6,911 bases of DNA from positions 1 through 6,911 of the forward strand of contig JADFHR010000172.1 of assembly GCA_022567015.1 (NCBI GenBank). Direction: 5' to 3'. The notes under the pieces were generated by a model, which was given only the letters and a program-made list of their open reading frames with translations, was not told the DNA's origin and ran no database searches. Of this stretch, positions 1 to 5,592 are shown in pieces; the stretch's first letter is position 1, and each line of letters opens with the position of its first letter. Both the position numbers and the translations under genes were made by a program. Origin of the DNA: Pseudomonadota bacterium (GTDB taxonomy: Bacteria > Pseudomonadota > Alphaproteobacteria > Rhodospirillales > 2-02-FULL-58-16).

Positions 1-19
1 CGTCCCCCGCATACCGTAG

Positions 20-49
20 CCGGGGGGACACCCCCCTTGGTCCCCCCGG
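20..49. repeat. Perfect 10-bp inverted repeat with C/G runs
   Basis: CCGGGGGGAC at 20-29 is exactly repaired by GTCCCCCCGG at 40-49 around a 10-base loop that itself contains six C residues. A very stable RNA or DNA hairpin is possible on either strand. There is no T-tract after it, so a classical intrinsic terminator is not supported. It may end an upstream transcript outside the window or simply be a GC-rich intergenic element. Confidence 0.5.
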
Positions 50-80
50 GAGCCTCGCAAGACCGCCCTTCGGGTCGTGT

Positions 81-106
81 TTCCCGCTCCCTCGGGGCGT
101 CGGGAA
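81..106. repeat. 6-bp inverted repeat, possible hairpin
   Basis: TTCCCG at 81-86 pairs with CGGGAA at 101-106 across a 14-base loop. It follows the stronger hairpin at 20-49 by about 30 bases. The short stem and long loop make function uncertain. Confidence 0.25.
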
Positions 107-386
107 CGCTTGCCGATGGCCCGCATCGCCCGCGCGTCCCCTCCTGCCGAGGGAACGGGAAACGCGATCGTATGGTACGCGAAATCGTGAAAGTAAGTAC
201 TAGGCCCGCCACGATGGGCAACGGCGCAGCCTTTGTCACGTTTTTCGTCATCCACCCGCCGGATAAAACGGCATTGACGCGCGCCCTGGGCCGCATGATC
301 GTAAACGTGACGGCGTCGGCCAGGGCGCAAACGGGAATGGAATCGGGGATGGGCGCGGGCGGTCCAATACAGCAAGGAGGCGGGTC

Positions 387-764
387 ATGACCGTGCGGTC
401 GCTGGACCATTACACCATCCGCACCGCGGATGTGGATGCCTCGGTGGCGTTCTACGTGGATGTCCTGGGGTTGCGCCACGGGGAACGGCCGGCGTTCACC
501 ATCCCCGGTGCCTGGCTTTACTGTGGCGACTCGCCCACCGTGCACCTGATCGGCGGCAACGGCCCAAAGGACGCCGGGACCGGCGCCATCGACCACGTCG
601 CCTTCCGCGCCAGCGGTCTTGCCGAGTTCACCGACCGCTTGCGCCGGCTGGGCATCCCCTTCGACGAGCGCACCCCGCCCGGCACGCGGACGCGCCAGGT
701 GTTCGTGAAAGACCCCGACGGCCTCACCGTCGAGATCAACTTCCCGGGCGAAGCGCCGGCCTGA
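387..764 (+). CDS. VOC family (glyoxalase/dioxygenase fold) metalloprotein
   Basis: This 125-residue protein has the vicinal oxygen chelate fold: two beta-alpha-beta-beta-beta modules that together hold a divalent metal. Module one runs from about residue 5 to 55 (LDHYTI start, then DASVAFYVDVLGL, the usual 'helix then Y/F-x-x-VLG' signature). Module two runs from about 66 to 119 (IDHVAF, later KDPDGLTVEIN). Likely metal ligands are H8, H53, H70 and E116, which sit at the four expected positions. The length matches single-domain VOC enzymes. The start is well fixed: AAGGAGG at 374-380 lies 6 bases before the ATG. The family includes glyoxalase I, fosfomycin-modifying enzymes, extradiol dioxygenases and epimerases, and the sequence does not tell me which reaction applies. 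The gene lies 92 bases before a PLP enzyme on the same strand, so co-transcription is possible but a hairpin sits between them. Fold call strong, substrate unknown. Confidence 0.9.
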   Translation: MTVRSLDHYTIRTADVDASVAFYVDVLGLRHGERPAFTIPGAWLYCGDSPTVHLIGGNGPKDAGTGAIDHVAFRASGLAEFTDRLRRLGIPFDERTPPGTRTRQVFVKDPDGLTVEINFPGEAPA

Positions 765-778
765 ACCGGGGCCCGGTT
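764..778 (+). terminator. Possible weak hairpin terminator or attenuator
   Basis: AACCGG (764-769) pairs with CCGGTT (773-778) around a 3-base loop, overlapping the last base of the VOC stop codon. Only three T residues follow or overlap the stem, so termination would be weak. It could instead separate expression of the two plus-strand genes or protect mRNA ends. Confidence 0.3.
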
Positions 779-814
779 TGCCTGTCCGGGCCGGGGGCGG
801 GTAGGGTGCCTGGC

Positions 815-829
815 CGGCGGAGCCCGCCG
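815..829 (+). other. GC-rich 6-bp hairpin in intergenic gap
   Basis: CGGCGG (815-820) pairs with CCGCCG (824-829) around AGC, 27 bases before the start codon of the PLP-enzyme gene and just upstream of its ribosome binding site. It has no T-tract. In DNA this GC-rich it may have arisen by chance. Confidence 0.25.
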
Positions 830-856
830 CGGCCCGCAATTTAATGGAGGCGCCCG

Positions 857-1864
857 ATGCCCCTTGCCGATTTTCCCAGGGTCCGGCTCGCCCACACGCC
901 GACGCCGTTCGAGCCGATGGACGGGCTCACGAAACTGCTCGGCGGGCCCCGCCTCTACGTCAAGCGGGACGACTGCACGGGCCTTGCCATGGGCGGCAAC
1001 AAGGCGCGGCAACTGGAATTCTATCTCGGCGAGGCCAGGGCCCGGGATGCGGACACCATCCTGATCACCGGTGCCGTGCAGTCCAACTATCTGCGCATGG
1101 CGGCGGCGGCGGCGGCGAAACTGGGCATGGCCTGCGAGATCCAGCACGAAGAAAGGGTCCCCGGCATGGGCGCCGATTACCACAATTCGGGCAACGTGCT
1201 CCTGGACCGGGTGTTGGGCGCCACCATCCACGCCTGCCCCGGCGACGCGGACGAGAAGGCGGCCGATGGGGCCCTGGAGGCAATCGCCGAAAAGGTGCGG
1301 GCCAGGGGCGGCAGGCCGTACGTCATTCACCTGGGCGAAGACCATCCGCCCCTCGGCGCGCTGGGCTACATCGACGCCGCCCGCGAGGTGCTGGACCAGG
1401 CGTCCCGGGCGGGACTCGCCATGGACCTGATCGTCCTGCCGAGCGGCAGCGCGCTGACCCATGCCGGCATGCTGGTCGGGCTCAGGCTCGCCGGGTCCAA
1501 GGTGCCCGTGCTGGGTATCTGCGTCCGCCGCGGCCGGGACGAGCAGGCGGAACGGGTCCTGGGAAGGGCGTCGGAAACCGCCGACATGATCGGAAAACCC
1601 GGGCTCATCGGCGCGGAGGACGTGTGGGTGGATGACCGGGTCCTGGCGCCGGGTTACGGCATCGCCAACGACGAAACCCTGGAAGCCATCTCCCTTGCCG
1701 CCCGCCACGAGGGACTGCTGCTCGATCCCGTGTATTCGGGGAAGGCGCTCGCCGGTCTGATCGCCCTCGTCCGCGAGGGCGTCATCGCCCCGGACCAGAC
1801 CGTCGTCTTCCTGCATACGGGCGGCACCCCGGCCCTCTTTGGCTATCGAAGCCTGTTCGGGTGA
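857..1864 (+). CDS. PLP-dependent D-cysteine desulfhydrase / L-cysteate sulfo-lyase family protein
   Basis: This is a 335-residue fold-type II PLP enzyme of the family that holds D-cysteine desulfhydrase (DcyD), L-cysteate sulfo-lyase (CuyA) and ACC deaminase. Members cleave C-S or C-N bonds of small amino acids, usually releasing pyruvate and ammonia plus sulfide or sulfite. K49 in GGNKARQLEF is the expected Schiff-base lysine. The QSN motif is at 75-77, the phosphate-holding glycine/serine loop PSGSALTHAG at 195-204, LDPVYSGKA at 289-297 and the C-terminal HTGGTPALF at 320-328. Length and ends match complete family members, and the protein is expected in the cytoplasm. GGAGG at 846-850 is 6 bases before the ATG and supports this start. 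At position 78 a tyrosine follows QSN, where many characterised members have histidine. I therefore assign the family with confidence but not the substrate. The neighbouring VOC gene offers no clear pathway link. Confidence 0.88.
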   Translation: MPLADFPRVRLAHTPTPFEPMDGLTKLLGGPRLYVKRDDCTGLAMGGNKARQLEFYLGEARARDADTILITGAVQSNYLRMAAAAAAKLGMACEIQHEERVPGMGADYHNSGNVLLDRVLGATIHACPGDADEKAADGALEAIAEKVRARGGRPYVIHLGEDHPPLGALGYIDAAREVLDQASRAGLAMDLIVLPSGSALTHAGMLVGLRLAGSKVPVLGICVRRGRDEQAERVLGRASETADMIGKPGLIGAEDVWVDDRVLAPGYGIANDETLEAISLAARHEGLLLDPVYSGKALAGLIALVREGVIAPDQTVVFLHTGGTPALFGYRSLFG

Positions 1865-1880
1865 GGAGGCCATGGACACA

Positions 1881-1902
1881 CGCGGGTGAATCGGAACCCG
1901 TG
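1881..1902. terminator. Candidate bidirectional hairpin in convergent gap
   Basis: The gap of about 50 bases between two convergent stop codons holds CGCGGGT (1881-1887) facing ACCCGTG (1896-1902). They form a stem of seven pairs, one of them a G-T wobble, with an 8-base loop. Its position suits a shared terminator for the plus-strand PLP gene and the minus-strand antiporter operon. Neither side has a convincing T-tract, so the call is tentative. Confidence 0.35.
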
Positions 1903-1915
1903 GTCCGGCGCTGCC

Positions 1916-3604
1916 CTAAACCAGGTACAGCACCAAATAGGCCCCGAGCAGCACGATCATCCAGAAGGCCATGCTGCCGGCCTGTACGGAACGCGCCAGG
2001 GCCCCCTGCGGCCCGTGGTGGCGGAAGACGAAACCGATGAGGACGCCGATCCAGTTCCGCGCCTCCGTCTCCGCCCGCCTCAGGGCGTTGCCGGTCAGGG
2101 TCGCGGCCGGGCCGAGCACCCACTTGCCGAGGGTCCTGTAGAACCAGTCGAAGTCCAGGGTGATGGTCAGCGTCCGCCGCATCAGGGGCAGCATGGTGAA
2201 GAACGCGAGGCCCGAGAACAGCAGCAGCTGAAGCATGTTGACCACGTGGGGAACGGTGTAGGGCGCGTAATCCACCGGGTAGGGCAGCAGGGCGTACAGG
2301 GGCTGCGGCCACACGCCCAGGCCGATGCACAAAATGGAGAACAGGACCATGGCCAGGCGCATGTTCAGAGGCGGGTCCGGGGGCCGCAATCCGGAGTCCT
2401 TCTGGAAGAAGACGAACCACGGGAACTTGATGCCGGCGTGCAGGAACACGCCCGCCGTCCCGGCGGCGAGCAGGAACCAGGTGACGGCCAGTCGCTCGTC
2501 CACCGCCCCCTGCGAGATCATCGACTTGCTGATAAAGCCCGAGGTCAGGGGGAACGAGGAAATGGAAAGGGCGCCGATGATGCCGCACGCGGTGGTGAGG
2601 GGCATGCTCTGGAACAGGCCGCCGAGATCGCTGCATTTGCGCTTGCCGGTCATGTACAGAACCGACCCCGCCGACATCAGCAGCAGCGCCTTGTAGATGA
2701 TGTGGGTGAAGGCGTGGGCGGCGGCGCCGTTCAGCGCCATCTCGGTGCCGATGCCGATTCCGGTGACCATGAAGCCCACCTGGTTGACGATGCTGTAGGC
2801 CAGGATCCGCCGCATGTCGTTTTCCAGGAGCGCGTAGACGATGCCATAAAGCATCATGTACAGGCCCACGTAGATCAGAATTTCGGCGCCGGGAAAGCCC
2901 CGCAGCAGCACATACACCGCCGCCTTGGTGGTGAAGGCGGAAAGAAACACGGTTCCACTGTATGAGGCCTCCGGGTAGGCGTCCGGCAGCCACGCCGACA
3001 GGGGCGGCGCCCCGGCGTTGATGAGGAAGCCGGCGAGCATCAGCCAGGTCCCCGGCGTGTCCGGCGTCATCGCCGTGAAGGCTATGGTGCCGGTGTCCGT
3101 CACCTGGGCGACGATCCCGGCCATCAACAGGACGCCGCCGAACAGGTGAACCTGCAGGTATCGCATGGAGGCGCGATAGGAATTCTCGCTTCCCCTGGAC
3201 CACACGACCAAGGTGGAGGTAATGGCCATGATCTCCCAGAACACGAAGAGCGTGATCAGATCACCGGCCAGGGCGACGCCGACGGCGCTGCCGGCGTAGA
3301 CGGAAGCCGCGGCCAGCTCCGCCACCCGCCGCTGATTGAGCGCGAACAGACCGCCGGCGAAGGCCATGATGGCGAAGATGGTGGCGAACAGGCGGCCGAG
3401 GGCGTCGGCCTTGACCACCTCGAGCCTGTACTCCAGGAAGCGCACCGACAGCGAGACGCCGTCCGGCAGTTGCCATACCAGCCACACCGTCAGCAGGGGC
3501 AGGGCGAGGATGACGATGCTGCGCGCGTATCCCCTGAGCAGCGGCAGGAGGAGGCCGCCGAGGATGAGCACCAAGGCCGGCGGGAAGGCGCTACTCGCCG
3601 TCAT
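1916..3604 (-). CDS. MrpD-type cation/proton antiporter subunit (third proton-channel subunit of the cluster)
   Basis: This 562-residue polytopic membrane protein is of the proton-conducting family shared by Mrp antiporter subunits A/D and complex I NuoL/M/N. It probably moves protons, with or without Na+, across the inner membrane as part of a multisubunit complex. Visible family marks are FWE with the conserved glutamate E124, WLPDAY at 205-210, TKAAVY with K227, MRRILAYS near 264-271 and the second-half lysine K305 in IIYKALLLM. The TM7 lysine of the family appears as N196 (INAGAPPLSAWLPDAY), so the first half-channel is atypical; I recall this asparagine as common in this subfamily. A C-terminal extension after about residue 470 (LDFDWFYRTLG, then an amphipathic stretch and a final helix at 545-562) goes beyond the core fold. 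The ATG is preceded by AAGGA (minus-strand sense, 3613-3617). The start overlaps the 82-aa gene by 14 bases, showing translational coupling. This is the last gene of the operon. Confidence 0.88.
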   Translation of the reverse strand: MTASSAFPPALVLILGGLLLPLLRGYARSIVILALPLLTVWLVWQLPDGVSLSVRFLEYRLEVVKADALGRLFATIFAIMAFAGGLFALNQRRVAELAAASVYAGSAVGVALAGDLITLFVFWEIMAITSTLVVWSRGSENSYRASMRYLQVHLFGGVLLMAGIVAQVTDTGTIAFTAMTPDTPGTWLMLAGFLINAGAPPLSAWLPDAYPEASYSGTVFLSAFTTKAAVYVLLRGFPGAEILIYVGLYMMLYGIVYALLENDMRRILAYSIVNQVGFMVTGIGIGTEMALNGAAAHAFTHIIYKALLLMSAGSVLYMTGKRKCSDLGGLFQSMPLTTACGIIGALSISSFPLTSGFISKSMISQGAVDERLAVTWFLLAAGTAGVFLHAGIKFPWFVFFQKDSGLRPPDPPLNMRLAMVLFSILCIGLGVWPQPLYALLPYPVDYAPYTVPHVVNMLQLLLFSGLAFFTMLPLMRRTLTITLDFDWFYRTLGKWVLGPAATLTGNALRRAETEARNWIGVLIGFVFRHHGPQGALARSVQAGSMAFWMIVLLGAYLVLYLV

Positions 3605-3839
3605 AGTAGGTATCCTTACGTTTCAGAAGGACGCCCATCGCCTTGGCCAACAGGATCATCACGACGCAGGTCAGGAGGCCGTACCAGGCATAGAAGGCGA
3701 AGGTGCCGTCGAGCCCGAAGGTGGGATGGCCGTAAATGAACACATCGCCCACGACGAGGACGGCGAGGACGGCGACGAAGACGATCCACAGCACGCGGAT
3801 CGAGCGCCGCCTGACCAGCCAGTGCTTGCCCTCGCTCAT
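3591..3839 (-). CDS. Small two-helix membrane protein of Mrp-like cluster
   Basis: This 82-residue protein has a basic N-terminus (KHWLVRRRSIR), a first membrane helix at about 15-36, a short loop with GHPTFGLDGTFAFYAWYG, a second helix at about 49-70, and a charged tail ending KRKDTYYDGE. By the positive-inside rule both ends probably face the cytoplasm. It is bounded by an ATGA overlap with the upstream proton-channel gene and a 14-base overlap with the downstream one. Such tight packing argues for a structural or assembly partner of the antiporter complex. I recall similar unnamed small proteins at this place in related clusters but cannot name a family. It does not look like MrpC, E, F or G, which have different lengths or helix counts. 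GGAGG (minus-strand sense, 3846-3850) lies 6 bases before the ATG and confirms the start inside a longer open frame. Confidence 0.85.
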   Translation of the reverse strand: MSEGKHWLVRRRSIRVLWIVFVAVLAVLVVGDVFIYGHPTFGLDGTFAFYAWYGLLTCVVMILLAKAMGVLLKRKDTYYDGE

Positions 3840-5374
3840 CCCGCGCCTCCCGCCAGTTGACGGGCGAGCGCGAACGGAAGGTCGGGAAAGAAGAACAGGA
3901 ACAGAATGCCCGCGGCCGAGACGGTGAGCGCCAGGACGACGCACAGCGGCGCCTCTCCATGCCCTTCCCGGCGGTGCCCGTGGTGGCGGGGAGTCCCGCC
4001 GTCCCCGGCTTCGGCGCCCCGCGCCGGGCCGCCGCCGGCCGCCGGCTCCGCCGTCTCGGCGCGAAAGAAGGCGGCGTACACGATGGGCAGGAAATAGGCG
4101 GCGTTGAGCAGGGTGCTGAGCACGATCACCACCACCGCGAACATTTGTTCGGCCTCCATGGCGGCCCGCAGAATATACCATTTGCTGACGAAGCCCACGG
4201 TCGGCGGAATGCCGATCATGGAGAGCGCGCCGATGGCGAAGGCGGCCATGGTCCACGGCATCCTCCGCCCGATCCCGTCGAGTTCGCTGACCAGAGTCTT
4301 GTGGCTGGCGACAAGGATGGAGCCGGCGCAGAAGAACAGCGTGATCTTGCCGAAAGCGTGGGCGGCGATGTGCAACGCCGCTCCCATGGCCGACAGCGGC
4401 GTCAGGATCGCCGCCGCCATGATCACGTAGGAGAGCTGACTCACCGTCGAGTAGGCGAGGCGGCGCTTCAGGTTGTCCGAACGCAGCGCCACCACCGACG
4501 CGGCGACGATGGTGAACCCGGCCACATAGAGAAGCCAGCGGCTGCTGGCCGCCTGGGCCAGGAATTCGACGCCGAAGATGTAGACGATCACCTTGAGCAC
4601 GGTGAAGACGCCGACCTTGACCACGGCCACCGCGTGCAGGAGCGCGCTCACCGGCGTCGGCGCCACCATGGCCGCCGGCAGCCAGCGGTGCAACGGCATG
4701 ATCGCCGCCTTGCCGATGCCGAACACGTACAGCGCCAGCAGGATGCCGACGGTGGGACCGGCGGCCTTGCCGGCGAGGATGCCGCCGTCCGTGAAATCGA
4801 GGGTCCCGGCAATGGTCCACGTCCAGACGATGGCGAAAAGCTGAAGCCCGATGGAGGTCCCCAGCAGAATGCCCAGATAGACCCGCCCGGCCCGCTTCGC
4901 CTCCTCGGTCCCGTGGTGGGTGACCAGGGGGAAGGTGCACAGGGTCAACACCTCGTAGAAGGCGAACAGGGTCAGCATGTTGCCGGCGAAGGCGACGCCC
5001 ATGGTGCTCGACAGCGCGATGGCGAAATAGGCGTAGAACCGGGTCTGGTTCTTCTCGTGGTGGCCGCGCATGTAGCCGATGGAATAAATGGACGTGACCA
5101 GCCACAGAAAACTCGCGACGCCGGCGAACAGCATGCCCAGGGGCTCGACCTCGAAGGCGATGGCCAGGCCGGGCAGCATCTCGCCGAGGACGACGGCGGG
5201 CCGCCCGCCGGCGAGGACGGTGGGGAACAGCGAGGCGACGAGGCCGAACAGGATGGCCGCCGCCGCCAGGGTCACGCCTTCGCGCAGGTTGGGCCGCGAC
5301 CCGGTGAGCACGATCAGCACGGCGGCGACGAGGGGCACCGCCATGGCCAGCAGAATCGTCGCCTCGGCGCTCAT
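3836..5374 (-). CDS. MrpD/NuoL-type proton-conducting membrane subunit
   Basis: This is a 512-residue polytopic inner-membrane protein of the Mrp-A/D and NuoL/M/N family. All core proton-path residues are visible: E141 in FYEVLTL, K222 in GKAAIMPLHRWLP (228 is the following histidine), H247 and K253 in LLHAVAVVKVGVF, and K343 in HAFGKITLFFCAG. PTPVSALLHA at 240-249 is the signature loop region. It is therefore likely to be a full proton channel within a multisubunit cation/proton antiporter or related ion pump. Residues about 441-475 form a glycine/alanine and histidine-rich hydrophilic loop (H464, H465, H467, H472) between the last helices, longer and more polar than I expect for the family. 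The chosen ATG at 5374 has GAAGG (minus-strand sense, 5382-5386) 7 bases upstream and overlaps the preceding stop as ATGA. The open frame continues upstream to 6160, but that part is a shadow of the permease gene. The stop overlaps the 82-aa gene start as ATGA. Confidence 0.9.
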   Translation of the reverse strand: MSAEATILLAMAVPLVAAVLIVLTGSRPNLREGVTLAAAAILFGLVASLFPTVLAGGRPAVVLGEMLPGLAIAFEVEPLGMLFAGVASFLWLVTSIYSIGYMRGHHEKNQTRFYAYFAIALSSTMGVAFAGNMLTLFAFYEVLTLCTFPLVTHHGTEEAKRAGRVYLGILLGTSIGLQLFAIVWTWTIAGTLDFTDGGILAGKAAGPTVGILLALYVFGIGKAAIMPLHRWLPAAMVAPTPVSALLHAVAVVKVGVFTVLKVIVYIFGVEFLAQAASSRWLLYVAGFTIVAASVVALRSDNLKRRLAYSTVSQLSYVIMAAAILTPLSAMGAALHIAAHAFGKITLFFCAGSILVASHKTLVSELDGIGRRMPWTMAAFAIGALSMIGIPPTVGFVSKWYILRAAMEAEQMFAVVVIVLSTLLNAAYFLPIVYAAFFRAETAEPAAGGGPARGAEAGDGGTPRHHGHRREGHGEAPLCVVLALTVSAAGILFLFFFPDLPFALARQLAGGAG

Positions 5375-5592
5375 GGGGTTGCCTTCAGCAGGAAGGTCGC
5401 GGCGGCGCCCGCCACCTCCAGGGTGCGCGTGGCGTCGATGCCGAAATAAACGCTGGCGCCGGTGAGCAGCCACATGGGCACGAGCATGGAAAGCGGCGCC
5501 TCGGCGGGCGCCGGCCCGCCCTCGGGCGCCGGCCGGAAGTAGGCCACCTCGACGACGCGCCAGATGTAAATCACCGCCAGCAGCGAGCTCAA
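5371..5592 (-). pseudogene. 3' remnant of an MrpD-type antiporter subunit gene
   Basis: The last ~70 codons of the chimeric frame are the end of a further MrpD-type gene. The segment reads from LLAVIYIWRVVEVAYFRP through APLSMLVPMWLL and YFGIDATRTL to the stop, typical of the final two helices and tail of such proteins. About 85% of the expected ~490-residue gene is missing. The stop still overlaps the next proton-channel start as ATGA, as expected of an ordinary Mrp-like operon in which this would be the first of three D-type subunits. The remnant's base composition (about 73% G+C at 5401-5580, hand count) matches the antiporter genes rather than the permease. Confidence 0.75.

Larger units (their letters stand above)
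1..386. other. Upstream region without a supported gene
   Basis: I see no credible coding region here. A 117-codon open frame from 37 reads as proline/arginine/glycine-rich sequence with no recognisable domain and runs into the next gene's start, so I treat it as chance in GC-rich DNA. The first 110 bases hold two inverted repeats (20-49 and 81-106). The stretch from about 165 to 310 is visibly AT-richer than its surroundings, which suits a promoter region for the plus-strand gene at 387. A weak sigma70-like pair is TTGACG at 274-279 and GATCGT at 297-302 with 17-base spacing, but the -10 matches only three of six consensus bases. No tRNA, rRNA or CRISPR structure was found. Confidence 0.5.

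Noticed and set aside
37..390. 117-codon plus-strand open frame upstream of the VOC gene
   Set aside because: No domain, proline/arginine-rich, no Shine-Dalgarno, and it crosses two hairpins and overlaps the next gene's start.
518..1879. 453-codon minus-strand open frame opposite the VOC and PLP genes
   Set aside because: It spans two well-supported genes and their intergenic gap and shows no family signature.
1872..1889. Five-codon ORF (MDTRG) after an AGGAGG just past the PLP-enzyme stop
   Set aside because: The spacing from the purine run to the ATG is only two bases and the ORF is too short; probably chance, though it might be a remnant of a lost downstream gene.
1886..2965. 359-codon plus-strand open frame opposite the 562-aa subunit
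   Set aside because: Low-complexity charged composition, no domain and no ribosome binding site; it is a shadow of the antiporter gene.
3857..5449. 530-codon plus-strand open frame opposite the 512-aa antiporter subunit
   Set aside because: It reads as repetitive charged, glycine/histidine/glutamine-rich sequence with no domain, as expected of the antisense of a GC-rich membrane-protein gene. The minus-strand frame has clear family motifs, ribosome binding sites and coupled starts.
5585..5590. GAGCTC palindrome at the fusion point as a sign of restriction-ligation
   Set aside because: Six-base palindromes of this composition are common in GC-rich DNA; one site is not evidence of cloning.
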